64,000 nucleotides of DNA from Pimelobacter simplex. Lineage in GTDB: Bacteria; Actinomycetota; Actinomycetes; Propionibacteriales; Nocardioidaceae. Both the position numbers and the translations under genes were made by a program. Positions 1 to 7,709 of the stretch are shown piece after piece (the stretch's first letter is position 1; each line of letters opens with the position of its first letter). The stretch is from assembly GCF_024662235.1 (NCBI RefSeq), contig NZ_CP096276.1:4898001-4962000 (forward strand), written 5' to 3'. The notes beneath the pieces are model-generated. The model was not told where the DNA came from, did no database searches, and saw only the letters and a list, made by a program, of their open reading frames with translations.

Positions 1-165
1 GCTGGCAGAGGACGACCCGGAGCCACGCCGGGGACGCCGGCCCGCGGGCGTGGTGCTCGCCCCGGCCGTCCCGAGCATCTGGGCGCGGGCCAGGTCGAGA
101 CCGTCGGCCCGGTGCTCCTCGGCGCCCTCGGGCCCCTCCGTCTGGTCCTCGTCGGGCTCAGGCAC
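1..165 (-). CDS. DUF721 (DciA-like) protein, N-terminal part
   Basis: Only the first 55 codons lie in the window; the gene runs off the left edge. It starts at a GTG at 165 and overlaps the recF stop codon by 8 bp, so the two are translationally coupled. The visible protein is acidic and contains the stretch [10 protein letters not shown], which is typical near the N-terminus of the DUF721 protein that follows recF in actinobacteria. The family is related to DciA, which helps load or operate the DnaB helicase at initiation; that role is from the family, not seen here. The C-terminal domain that would prove it is outside the window. Confidence 0.75.
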   Translation of the reverse strand, partial: MPEPDEDQTEGPEGAEEHRADGLDLARAQMLGTAGASTTPAGRRPRRGSGSSSAS

Positions 166-1279
166 GGGTCACCTCCCCCGCCGCGACGTGGAAGGTGGTG
201 CCGGCCAGCTGCTCGGGCACGTCCGCGGCGACCGCGGCGGTCACCAGCACCTGCTCCGCACCGGCGACGAGCCCGGCGAGCTGGACCCGCCGCTCGGCGT
301 CGAGCTCGGCGAAGACGTCGTCCAGGACCAGGATCGGGTCGTCGCCGTCGGCCCGCAGCAGGTCGTACGACGCCAGCCGCAGCGCCAGCGCGAAGGACCA
401 CGACTCACCGTGGCTGGCGTAGCCGCGCACGGGCAGCCGCTGCTCGTCGCCCGGCCCCAGGGTGAGCAGCACGTCGTCGCGGTGCGGCCCGACGAGCGTG
501 AGCCCGCGGCCGATCTCGTCGGACTGGCGGCGCTCCAGCTCGGCCCGGAAGGCCTCGGGCGTCGCCTCGGGCACGCTCGCCTGGTACTCGACCCGGGCGT
601 CGTCGCGCGAGGCACCACGGGCCACCGCCTCGTACGCCTTGCCGACGTACGGCGCCAGGTCGGTCGTCAGCGCCTGGCGCGCCGCGAGCAGCTCGCTGCC
701 GGTCGCGACCAGGTGGTCGTCCCACACCGCCAGGGTGGCGATCGCCGCGTCGCGCGAGGAGCCGCGCGCGGCGTAGAGCGTCTTGAGCAGGGTGTTGCGC
801 TGCTTGAGCACCCGGTCGTAGTCGGAGAGGACCCCGGCGTAGCGCGGGGTGCGCAGCACCAGCAGGTCGTCGAGGAAGCGCCGGCGCTGACCCGGGTCGC
901 CCTTGACCAGCGCGAGGTCCTCGGGACTGAAGACCACCGTGCGCACGATGCCGGCCAGGTCGCGCGCCCGGGAGAGCGGCGAGCGGTTGATCCGGGCCCG
1001 GTTGGCACGCCCCGGGTTGAGCTCGACCTCGAGGATCGCCGTACGCCCGTCGCGCACCACCGCGGCGCGCACGATCGCCTGGTCGGCACCCGCCCGGATC
1101 AGCGGCGCGTCGGTGGCGACCCGGTGCGAGGAGAGCCGCGAGAGGTAGTCGACCGCCTCGACCAGGTTGGTCTTGCCCTGGCCGTTGCTGCCGACGAAAG
1201 CGGTGACGCCGGGCTCCAGCGCGACGTCGATGTCGGCGTACGAACGGAAGTCGTGCAGCGTCAGGTGCGCCACGTGCAC
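158..1279 (-). CDS. recF: DNA replication/repair protein RecF
   Basis: RecF is an SMC-like ATPase that binds gapped DNA and helps load RecA through the RecFOR pathway. The predicted 373-residue protein shows the N-terminal pattern [10 protein letters not shown], a Walker [10 protein letters not shown] near residue 40, an ABC-type signature region ([18 protein letters not shown]) and a Walker [13 protein letters not shown]. The length matches the family. I chose the GTG at 1279 because a strong GGAGGAGG lies 6 bp upstream; a second GTG at 1273 is possible. An open frame extends further upstream but without homology. It is convergent in sense with gnd and dnaN (same strand) but separated from them by two plus-strand genes. 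Confidence 0.97.
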   Translation of the reverse strand: MHVAHLTLHDFRSYADIDVALEPGVTAFVGSNGQGKTNLVEAVDYLSRLSSHRVATDAPLIRAGADQAIVRAAVVRDGRTAILEVELNPGRANRARINRSPLSRARDLAGIVRTVVFSPEDLALVKGDPGQRRRFLDDLLVLRTPRYAGVLSDYDRVLKQRNTLLKTLYAARGSSRDAAIATLAVWDDHLVATGSELLAARQALTTDLAPYVGKAYEAVARGASRDDARVEYQASVPEATPEAFRAELERRQSDEIGRGLTLVGPHRDDVLLTLGPGDEQRLPVRGYASHGESWSFALALRLASYDLLRADGDDPILVLDDVFAELDAERRVQLAGLVAGAEQVLVTAAVAADVPEQLAGTTFHVAAGEVTRA

Positions 1280-1353
1280 CGGTCCACCTCCTCCCGTGAT
1301 CCGATTCTCCCCGATTCTCACCGCGATCGGGTTTGGACCGGGCTGGATCACCC

Positions 1354-1359
1354 TAGGCT
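1354..1359 (+). promoter_or_regulatory. Leaderless -10 element of the TM2 gene
   Basis: TAGGCT ends 7 bp before the ATG at 1367. This TANNNT-7nt-start arrangement implies that transcription begins at or next to the start codon, giving a leaderless mRNA. No Shine-Dalgarno sequence is visible. Confidence 0.55.
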
Positions 1360-1366
1360 GACCGGC

Positions 1367-1798
1367 ATGACGCAACCACCCACCCCTCCCCCGCCGTACG
1401 GCGGGCCCGGCGCCCCGGGCGGCTACGGCGCCCCGGCCGGGCCGTTCTTCATCAACTACCTCGGCCAGGAGCAGGGCCCGATCGACTTCGGTCAGCTCGC
1501 CCAGATGGCCGTCAGCGGCCAGCTCAAGGCCGACACCGCCGTCCGCACCGCGGAGAGCCAGCAGTACGTCCTCGCCAAGGACGTGCCCGGCCTGTTCTCC
1601 GACAAGGAGTGGGTGATGACGCTGATCTTCACCTGGCTCCTCGGCAGCCTCGGCATCGACCGCTTCTACCTCGGCTACACCGGTCTGGGCATCGCCAAGC
1701 TGCTCACCTGCGGTGGCCTCGGCATCTGGTCGCTCATCGACGCGATCCTGGTCACCCTGCGCAAGATCCCCGACGCCCAGGGCCGTCCGCTCCGCTGA
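1367..1798 (+). CDS. TM2-domain membrane protein with GYF_2-like N-terminus
   Basis: 143-residue protein. Residues 1-25 are Pro/Gly-rich, followed by a short domain containing [15 protein letters not shown] and LAQMA that looks like the GYF_2 module found in bacterial membrane proteins. The C-terminal third is a TM2 domain: two hydrophobic helices ([20 protein letters not shown] and [13 protein letters not shown]) separated by the characteristic GxxGxDRFYLG ... K turn. TM2 proteins are small two-span membrane proteins of unknown biochemical role. The start is supported by the leaderless promoter just upstream. It lies back to back with recF and 11 bp ahead of a DUF2752 gene, so the two probably form a transcription unit. 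Confidence 0.85.
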   Translation: MTQPPTPPPPYGGPGAPGGYGAPAGPFFINYLGQEQGPIDFGQLAQMAVSGQLKADTAVRTAESQQYVLAKDVPGLFSDKEWVMTLIFTWLLGSLGIDRFYLGYTGLGIAKLLTCGGLGIWSLIDAILVTLRKIPDAQGRPLR

Positions 1799-1809
1799 CC
1801 TGGTGTGAC

Positions 1810-2223
1810 ATGACCACCACGCAGCAACCGACGACCTCCCGGCGGATCGCGAGCACCGAGGTGCTCGCGGCCGCCGGGATCGTCGCGCTCGGGGCGAGCT
1901 TCGTGTTCTCGCCCGAGCACGTCGAGGACGGGCCGGTCATCTGCCCGTTCCGCAACCTCACCGGGCTCCCGTGCCCGGGCTGCGGTCTGACCCGGTCCTG
2001 GGTCTACCTCGCCCACGGGTGGTGGCGCGAGGGTCTCGCGGCCAACCCGTTCGGCATCGTCCTGGCGCTGGTGGTGCTCGGCCTGGCCGTCGCCGTGGTC
2101 CGCGCGCGGGTACGCCGTACCGCGGCGCCGTCGCTCGACCGGCTGGTGCGCACGCCCCTCGCGGTGGTCGTCCTGACCGCGTGGCTCGGCTTCGCCGTGG
2201 TCCGCGCGGTGCTCTCGGTCTAG
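1810..2223 (+). CDS. DUF2752 membrane protein
   Basis: 137-residue protein with a hydrophobic helix at about residues 15-35, then the diagnostic DUF2752 motif [10 protein letters not shown] near residue 57, and two further predicted membrane helices at about 77-97 and 117-136. The family is widespread and its biochemical function is not known; the invariant Cys pair suggests metal or redox binding but this is inference. No good ribosome binding site precedes the ATG. It follows the TM2 gene closely and ends 4 bp before the convergent gnd stop codon. TM2 and DUF2752 genes frequently occur together in actinobacteria. Confidence 0.85.
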   Translation: MTTTQQPTTSRRIASTEVLAAAGIVALGASFVFSPEHVEDGPVICPFRNLTGLPCPGCGLTRSWVYLAHGWWREGLAANPFGIVLALVVLGLAVAVVRARVRRTAAPSLDRLVRTPLAVVVLTAWLGFAVVRAVLSV

Positions 2224-2227
2224 ACCG

Positions 2228-3109
2228 CTACTCCTTGCGCACGGCGTGCCCGCCGAACCCGTTGCGCATCGCGGCGATCGCCTTCATCGCCGGGCTGTCC
2301 TCCTGGCGCGAGACGAAGCGGGCGAAGAGGCTGGCCGAGATCGCCGGCATCGGTACGGCGTTCTCGATCGAGGCCTCGACGGTCCACCGGCCCTCGCCGG
2401 AGTCCTCGGCGTAGCCCTGGAGGGCGTCGAGGTGCTCGTCGGCGCGGATCTGGTCGACGAGCAGGTCGAGCAGCCACGAGCGGACGACGGTCCCGGTGCG
2501 CCAGGAGGCGAAGATCTCGGGGACGTTGTCGACGATGTCGACCTTCTCGAGCAGCTCCCAGCCCTCGGCGTAGGCCTGCATCATGGCGTACTCGATGCCG
2601 TTGTGGACCATCTTGGCGAAGTGTCCGGCGCCGGGCGTCGGGCCGCAGTGGACCAGACCGTCGTCGGTGTCGGCAGGCTTGAGCGCCTCGAAGGCGGGCA
2701 TCACCTTGGCCGCGTCCTCGGGGGCACCGCCGTACATGAGGGCGTAGCCGTTCTCGAGGCCCCACACGCCGCCGGAGACGCCGCAGTCGACGAAGCCGAT
2801 GCCGTTCTCGGCGAGCGAGGCGGCGTTGACCGCGTCGTCGGTGTACTTGGAGTTGCCGCCGTCGACGACCAGGTCGCCCGCACCCAGCAGGTCCTTGAGC
2901 TCGGCGATCGTGGAGCGGGTCGGGTCACCGGCCGGCACCATCACCCAGACCACCTTGGGTGCGGGCAGCGCCTCGACCATGGCGGCCAGGCTGGGGACGT
3001 CGGCCAGGTCCGGGTTGCGGTCGTAGCCGACCACCGTGTGGCCGGCGTTGCGCAACCGGGTGCGCATGTTGCCACCCATCTTTCCGAGTCCTACGAGTCC
3101 GATGTGCAT
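2228..3109 (-). CDS. gnd: 6-phosphogluconate dehydrogenase, decarboxylating (short form)
   Basis: Oxidises 6-phosphogluconate to ribulose 5-phosphate and CO2 in the pentose phosphate pathway. The 293-residue protein has the N-terminal dinucleotide fold GLVGLGKMGGNM, the substrate-binding DCGVSGGVWGLENGYALMYGG-type region near residue 115 (key residues S-G-G) and the catalytic Lys region GAGHFAKMVHNGIEYA. The length is that of the short GndA/YqeC class rather than the 470-residue form; this class is often NAD-linked, but cofactor choice cannot be read safely. The start is backed by AGGGAG 8 bp upstream. In actinobacteria gnd commonly sits between dnaN and recF, as here. Confidence 0.95.
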   Translation of the reverse strand: MHIGLVGLGKMGGNMRTRLRNAGHTVVGYDRNPDLADVPSLAAMVEALPAPKVVWVMVPAGDPTRSTIAELKDLLGAGDLVVDGGNSKYTDDAVNAASLAENGIGFVDCGVSGGVWGLENGYALMYGGAPEDAAKVMPAFEALKPADTDDGLVHCGPTPGAGHFAKMVHNGIEYAMMQAYAEGWELLEKVDIVDNVPEIFASWRTGTVVRSWLLDLLVDQIRADEHLDALQGYAEDSGEGRWTVEASIENAVPMPAISASLFARFVSRQEDSPAMKAIAAMRNGFGGHAVRKE

Positions 3110-3160
3110 GGCGCATCTCCCTCTGGTCGCGGGGTGGGTGGCGGTGGTGCGCGGCCCGGG

Positions 3161-4303
3161 TCAGCTCAGCAGGCGCCGCGGCATGAGCAGGTAGCGGAAG
3201 CTCCCGCCCTGGTCGGCGGCCTCGTCGCCGGTGCCGCTGATGACGACCGGCTTGGAGGCCTGGGTGAAGGCCAGCTCGACGACGGCTTCGTCGATCGCGC
3301 CGAGCCCGTCGAGCAGGAAGTTCGGGTTGAAGCCGGTGACCAGGTCGTCGCCCTCGATCTCGGCGGCCACCGACTCCGAGGCCTGGGCGTCGTCGCCCGA
3401 GCCCGCGTCGAGGATGAGCGCACCGTCGCGGAAGCTCAGCTGGACCGCGGTGTTGCGGTCGGCGACGAGCGAGACGCGCTTGACCGACTCGATGAGCTCC
3501 TGGCGGTCGATCTTGGCGATCGTGAGCTTCTCGGACGGGAACAGGCTGCGGACCTTGGGGAACTCGCCGTCGAGGAGCCGGGTCGTGGTCCGGCGTACGC
3601 CGCCGGGGCCGGTGCCCTCGAAGCCGATGATGCCATCACCGGCACCGGAGGCCGACAGCGCGATGGTCACCTCGGGGCCGGCGGTGAGCGACTTGGCGGT
3701 GTCGCCGAGCACCTTGGCCGGGACCAGCGCGGCGACGGTGGCGTCGGGAGTGCCCGGGTTCCAGGTGAGCTCACGCTGGGAGAGCCGGAAGCGGTCGGTG
3801 GCGAGCAGCGCGATCGTGTCGCCCTCGATCTCGAGGCGGACACCGGTGAGCACCGGCAGCATGTCGTCGCGGCCGGCGGCGGTGACCGCCTGGGCCACGG
3901 CGTGCGCGAAGGCGTCGCTGGGCACGGTGCCGGTGGCGGCCGGCATCTCGGGGATCGTCGGGTAGTCCTCGACCGGCATCGTCTGCAGCGAGAACCGCGA
4001 GGAGCCGCAGGTCAGCGAGACCCGGGCGCCGTCGAGCGTCAACTCGACGGGCTTGTTGGGCAGGCTGCGGCAGATGTCGGCGAGCAGCCGGCCGCTGACC
4101 AGCGCCTTGCCCTCGTCGTTGACCTCGGCGGTCAGCGTGGCCCGAGCGGAGGTCTCGTAGTCGAACGTCGAGAGCACCAGGCCGTCGCGACCGGCCTCGA
4201 TGAGCAGGCCGGCGAGCACGGGCGCGCTCGGTCGGACGGGCAGGCTGCGCGCTGCCCAGGCGACGGCGTCAGCGAGCACATCGCGTTCGACACGGAACTT
4301 CAC
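3161..4303 (-). CDS. dnaN: DNA polymerase III beta sliding clamp
   Basis: Homodimeric ring that tethers the replicative polymerase to DNA. The 380-residue product covers the three repeated clamp folds in full; recognisable stretches are MKFRVERDVLADAVAW at the start, PVLTGVRLEI in the middle and the C-terminal YLLMPRRL, close to the conserved C-terminal motif of actinobacterial beta clamps. The start is a GTG with GAGGTAGG about 6 bp upstream. It follows dnaA on the same strand after a 366-bp gap that contains the probable origin. Confidence 0.98.
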   Translation of the reverse strand: MKFRVERDVLADAVAWAARSLPVRPSAPVLAGLLIEAGRDGLVLSTFDYETSARATLTAEVNDEGKALVSGRLLADICRSLPNKPVELTLDGARVSLTCGSSRFSLQTMPVEDYPTIPEMPAATGTVPSDAFAHAVAQAVTAAGRDDMLPVLTGVRLEIEGDTIALLATDRFRLSQRELTWNPGTPDATVAALVPAKVLGDTAKSLTAGPEVTIALSASGAGDGIIGFEGTGPGGVRRTTTRLLDGEFPKVRSLFPSEKLTIAKIDRQELIESVKRVSLVADRNTAVQLSFRDGALILDAGSGDDAQASESVAAEIEGDDLVTGFNPNFLLDGLGAIDEAVVELAFTQASKPVVISGTGDEAADQGGSFRYLLMPRRLLS

Positions 4304-4669
4304 GTCGTCCTACCTCTTCACGAGTTGGGTGGGAGTTGCATCCTGCCACGTCGCCGGTGAGGGGCGCACCGGGAGGGATCGATCCACAGGAAGGGGGCTC
4401 GGAGGAGTTCCGGCGATCGAGGGCAGCATGTCGTCAGGGAGTGGTCATAGCGGCGGTGGAAACTGTGGAGAACCGGCGTTTGCCCAGGTGAGCGACGGTT
4501 TTGCCGGTGGATGACGGCTGTGGACGAAAACCGAATGACAAGGCCCGGGTGTGGACGACGGGGGCGCTGTGGAGCGCGCGCCTGGCGGCTCCACGGAATC
4601 CTCCCCGTGTAGTTCTCACAATTCCGCCGGTTTTCTCCACAGGTTCTTGTCGTTCGCCGCGGCCGTGCG
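4304..4669. other. oriC: Probable oriC: dnaA-dnaN intergenic region with DnaA-box-like sites
   Basis: This 366-bp non-coding gap contains several near-matches to TTRTCCACA. I see TTCTCCACA at 4633-4641 (plus) and, read on the minus strand, TCGTCCACA at 4519-4527 and 4550-4558, TTCTCCACA at 4464-4472, TCATCCACC at 4506-4514 and CGCTCCACA at 4568-4576; a weaker CGATCCACA is at 4380-4388. None is a perfect box, which is common in high-GC actinobacteria. Mycobacterium and Streptomyces origins lie in exactly this gap. No long AT-rich unwinding element is obvious. Confidence 0.75.
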
Positions 4670-6262
4670 TCAGCTCTGGCGGGCCTGCATCTTGACCCGG
4701 TTGGTGAGCTCGCTGACCTGGTTGAAGACCGCGCGGCGCTCGCCGAGGAGCTGGTTGATCTTGCGCTCGGCGTACATCACGGTCGTGTGGTCGCGGTTGC
4801 CGAACTGGGCGCCGATCTTGGGCAGCGAGAGCCCGGTGAGCTCGCGGCACAGGTACATGGCGATCTGCCGGGCCATCACCAGGTGCCGGCCGCGGCTGGG
4901 TCCGGTGAGCTCGTCGATCGAGAGCCCGAAGTAGGCCGCGGTCTGGGCGATGATGAGCGAGGCGGTGATCTCGGGCTCGCCGCCCTCGGGGATCAGGTCC
5001 TTGAGCACGATCTCGGCGAGCGTCATGTCGACGTCCTGCCGGTTGAGATTGGCGAAGGCGGTGACCCGGATCAGGGCGCCCTCGAGCTCGCGGATGTTGG
5101 TCTGGATCTTCGAGGCGATGAACTCGAGGACGTCGGAGGGCGCGGTGAGCCGGTCCATCGCGGCCTTCTTGCGCAGGATCGCGATGCGGGTCTCGAGGTC
5201 GGGCGGCTGGACGTCGGTGATCAGGCCCCACTCGAACCGGTTGCGCAGCCGGTCCTCGAGCGCCTCGAGCCGCTTGGGCGGGCGGTCGGAGGTCAGCACG
5301 ATCTGCTTGTTCGCGTTGTGGAGCGTGTTGAAGGTGTGGAAGAACTCTTCCTGGGTCTGCGTCTTGCCCTCGAGGAACTGGATGTCGTCGATGAGCAGCA
5401 CGTCGATGTCGCGGTACTTGCGCTTGAACCGGTCCTGGCGGTCGTCGCGGATCGCGTTGATGAACTCGTTGGTGAACTCCTCGCTGGAGACGTAGCGCAC
5501 CTTGGAGCCGGCATAGATGGTCCGGACGTAGTGGCCGATCGCGTGGAGCAGGTGGGTCTTGCCGAGGCCAGACTCGCCGTAGACCAGGAGCGGGTTGTAG
5601 CTGCGCCCCGGCGCCTCGCTCACCGCGACCGCGGCCGCGTGCGGGAAGCGGTTGGACGATCCGATGACGAAGGTCTCGAACGTGTACTTGGGGTTGAGCC
5701 GCGACTCACCGCCCGTCGCCGCGGCCGAGGGACCGGAGCCGCTGGCGGCGCCGAGGTCGGGCATCGACGGGCCGGGGCCGGTCGGGAGCGGGGTGTCCGG
5801 CGTACCGGAGGTCGACATGTCGACAGGTGGACTTGTCGACAAATCGACATGTCGATCCACGCTGGGTGCGTCGACGGGTGCGTCGTAGCTGGGGCTCTCG
5901 TACGCCGGCCCGTCGTCGTACGACGCGGACTCGGCGCCGAGCTCGTGGCGCAGCGAGCTGTCCACGGTCACCGCGAGCTGGACCTCGTGACCGAAGCGCT
6001 CGGTGAGGGCGTCCTCGAGCTCGCCGCGCAGCCGGCCCTCGAGGCGCTTGCGGGTGAAGTCGTCGGGCACGGCCACGATCGCGGTCGTGCCGTGGAGGGT
6101 GACCGGTCGGCTGGCCTGGAGCCAGGCGCGCTGGTGGGTCTGCAGGTCGCCGACGACCGCGGACCACTCGTGGACCAGGCGCGCGGTGGCCGGGTCGACG
6201 GGAGGGGTGTCCGGGGCGGGGGTGTCGATCTCGTCCTGGGGCTGATCCGGGTTGCCGGTCAC
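4670..6262 (-). CDS. dnaA: Chromosomal replication initiator DnaA
   Basis: AAA+ protein that binds DnaA boxes and opens the origin. The 530-residue protein has domain I (about 25-105), a long low-complexity Asp/Ser/Pro-rich linker (about 110-185), Walker A GESGLGKTHLLH at 229-240, Walker B VLLIDDIQFLEGK, and the C-terminal DnaA signature GNRDHTTVMYAERK for box recognition. I chose the GTG at 6262, with GAGAGGGA upstream; a longer open frame reaches further but reads into the box-rich intergenic region. The linker is unusually long for the family and contains the palindrome cluster listed separately. Confidence 0.98.
   Translation of the reverse strand: MTGNPDQPQDEIDTPAPDTPPVDPATARLVHEWSAVVGDLQTHQRAWLQASRPVTLHGTTAIVAVPDDFTRKRLEGRLRGELEDALTERFGHEVQLAVTVDSSLRHELGAESASYDDGPAYESPSYDAPVDAPSVDRHVDLSTSPPVDMSTSGTPDTPLPTGPGPSMPDLGAASGSGPSAAATGGESRLNPKYTFETFVIGSSNRFPHAAAVAVSEAPGRSYNPLLVYGESGLGKTHLLHAIGHYVRTIYAGSKVRYVSSEEFTNEFINAIRDDRQDRFKRKYRDIDVLLIDDIQFLEGKTQTQEEFFHTFNTLHNANKQIVLTSDRPPKRLEALEDRLRNRFEWGLITDVQPPDLETRIAILRKKAAMDRLTAPSDVLEFIASKIQTNIRELEGALIRVTAFANLNRQDVDMTLAEIVLKDLIPEGGEPEITASLIIAQTAAYFGLSIDELTGPSRGRHLVMARQIAMYLCRELTGLSLPKIGAQFGNRDHTTVMYAERKINQLLGERRAVFNQVSELTNRVKMQARQS
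5811..5856. repeat. Cluster of three GTCGAC-type palindromes inside dnaA
   Basis: Three perfect palindromes lie within 46 bp of the dnaA linker: GTCGACATGTCGAC (5811-5824), TTGTCGACAA (5833-5842) and ATCGACATGTCGAT (5843-5856). They encode about residues 136-151 of the disordered linker, where sequence is free to vary. TTGTCGACAA recurs just downstream of parB at 12423. Purpose unknown; possible sites for a DNA-binding protein or remains of a repeat family. Confidence 0.7.
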
Positions 6263-6813
6263 GCCTGTCCCTCTCGTTCGTGGTGGGTGCTGCAGCGCCG
6301 TCGGCGGGCGGTGGCCCGAGCTGGCTCCACAAGTTTGTCCACAGGTTGTGAACATTTGCATCATCGGGCTCTCGATGCGGTCGGGAGACCGTTCGATCGC
6401 CGACCGCAACCAGTGTTTCCGCAGGTCAGCGGCAGGATCCCGAGATGTGGTGGGAGCCTGCCCCGCGGTGGCCGAGGGGGCGAGCCGGCACCGGCGGGGA
6501 AACCCGGATCGGTCGAACCTAACCGCCGCGGGGCCTGTGGATCAACCTGTCATCCACAGGTTGTGGTCCGGGGTGGAGATGGATCACAGAACCCGCTGCT
6601 CAGGGGCCGTCGGTTTGACCCCTGATCCGGCCTCCGCGTACCGTTGATCGGTCAGCCGGTGTCGACCGGTGCCGCATGTCCACGACCTTCTCGCTCCCCG
6701 CGGGGTCGTCGTGGCTGCGCGGTGCCGGCCGACGTGCTGAGCGGACTCCCGACCGGAGTGCGCTGGAGGCTGCCGGCAAGACCCTTCCCGTACATGCATT
6801 GAGAGGCCGATTC
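6263..6813. promoter_or_regulatory. dnaA-rpmH divergent intergenic region with DnaA boxes
   Basis: No gene is visible in these 551 bp. It must carry the divergent promoters of dnaA and rpmH. One perfect actinobacterial DnaA box, TTGTCCACA, is at 6335-6343, with CTCCACAAG just before it. TCATCCACA (6550-6558) and, on the minus strand, TGATCCACA (6536-6544) form a second group. The sites suit DnaA autoregulation or an extended origin. The rpmH ribosome binding site GAGAGG is at 6801-6806. Confidence 0.65.
6534..6560. repeat. Perfect inverted repeat containing two opposed DnaA-box-like sites
   Basis: CCTGTGGAT (6534-6542) and ATCCACAGG (6552-6560) are perfect 9-bp arms around a 9-bp spacer. Each arm contains a DnaA-box-like core, placed head to head. 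There is no following T-tract, so a DnaA-binding pair is more likely than a terminator. Confidence 0.6.
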
Positions 6814-6951
6814 GTGAGCAAGCGGACGTACCAGCCCAACAACCGTCGCCGTCACAAGGTGCACGGTTTCCGACTGCGGATGCGCACCCGCGCCGGTCGC
6901 GCCATCCTGGCGAACCGTCGCCGGAAGGGCCGCTCGAGCCTGTCCGTCTGA
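6814..6951 (+). CDS. rpmH: 50S ribosomal protein L34
   Basis: 45-residue, strongly basic protein starting [18 protein letters not shown] and ending with [10 protein letters not shown], the classical L34 pattern; the length is the normal actinobacterial one. L34 is a late-assembling protein of the large ribosomal subunit. The start is a GTG with GAGAGG 7-8 bp upstream; an upstream in-frame extension has no homology. It heads the plus-strand rpmH-rnpA-yidD-yidC-jag-rsmG-parAB series. Confidence 0.98.
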   Translation: MSKRTYQPNNRRRHKVHGFRLRMRTRAGRAILANRRRKGRSSLSV

Positions 6952-6995
6952 CGGACGGACCAGCGTGTCCGCCCAGCGGTTCCCGTGGGGCTGAC

Positions 6996-7382
6996 GTGCT
7001 CGCTGCAGGCCACCGGCTGACCGACCCGGATCTCTTCCGGGCGGCCGGCCGTCGCGGCCGTCGTGCGGGATCGCGCACCCTCGTCGCCCACCTGCTGCTC
7101 CTCGAGGAGCAGCAGGCTTCCGGCATGTCCGGGGGCACGCAGGATCCGGCCGTCCAGGTCGGCTTCGTCGTCAGCAAGGCGGTCGGCGGTGCCGTGGTCC
7201 GCAACCGGGTCAAGCGCCGGCTGCGGCACGCGATGCGCGAGCGCGTCGCGGCCCTACCGCTGCGGTCGGTGCTCGTCGTCCGGGCGCAACCGCCGGCGGC
7301 CGAGGCGTCGTACCCGGAACTGCTGGCCGATCTCGACCGTTGTCTGGACCGCGTGAGCGCGGAGCAGCGGGAGGCTCGATGA
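6996..7382 (+). CDS. rnpA: Ribonuclease P protein component
   Basis: Basic protein subunit of RNase P, which trims the 5' leader of tRNA precursors. The 128-residue product carries the family core VGFVVSKAVGGAVVRNRVKR followed by RLRHAMRE, which binds the RNA subunit. GTG start at 6996. The stop codon overlaps the yidD start as ATGA, so translation is coupled. The RNA subunit gene (rnpB) is not in this window. Confidence 0.96.
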   Translation: MLAAGHRLTDPDLFRAAGRRGRRAGSRTLVAHLLLLEEQQASGMSGGTQDPAVQVGFVVSKAVGGAVVRNRVKRRLRHAMRERVAALPLRSVLVVRAQPPAAEASYPELLADLDRCLDRVSAEQREAR

Positions 7383-7705
7383 AGTGGCTCTTGATCGGTC
7401 TGGTGCGCGGCTACCAGCTGGTGGTCAGCCCGTTCCTCGGACCGTCGTGCCGCTACTACCCCTCCTGCTCGGCGTACGCCGTCGAGGCGCTGCGCGTGCA
7501 CGGCGCGATCAAGGGCACCTGGCTCGCGATCCGGCGGCTGCTCCGCTGCCACCCGTGGGCACCCGGCGGCGTCGACCACGTCCCGCCGCGCCGCTCCGCG
7601 GGCTCCTCCCCCGAGCTCGAGACCGAGCCCGACGCGCGCACTGAGCGCGCCTCCGACTTCCGCCCGGCGACCGTCGCCGGCGGCCACTCCCAGCAAGGAG
7701 CCTGA
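7379..7705 (+). CDS. yidD: Membrane protein insertion efficiency factor YidD
   Basis: 108-residue protein with the YidD pattern GLVRGYQLVVSPFLGPSCRY then YPSCSAYAVEAL and RRLLRCHPW; the conserved Cys residues are all present. YidD is a small peripheral membrane protein that assists YidC-dependent insertion. The C-terminal tail of about 35 residues after the conserved core is Pro/Ser/Glu-rich and variable. The start overlaps the rnpA stop by 4 bp (ATGA) and yidC follows after 4 bp. Confidence 0.95.
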   Translation: MKWLLIGLVRGYQLVVSPFLGPSCRYYPSCSAYAVEALRVHGAIKGTWLAIRRLLRCHPWAPGGVDHVPPRRSAGSSPELETEPDARTERASDFRPATVAGGHSQQGA

Positions 7706-7709
7706 TTCC

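Noticed and set aside
50..1366. Long plus-strand open frame before the TM2 gene
   Set aside because: It is antisense to recF, rich in Arg/Gly/Val as expected of a shadow frame, and only its last 143 codons match a real family.
2246..4360. 704-codon plus-strand frame across gnd and dnaN
   Set aside because: Fully antisense to two certain genes and low in complexity; a GC-rich shadow.
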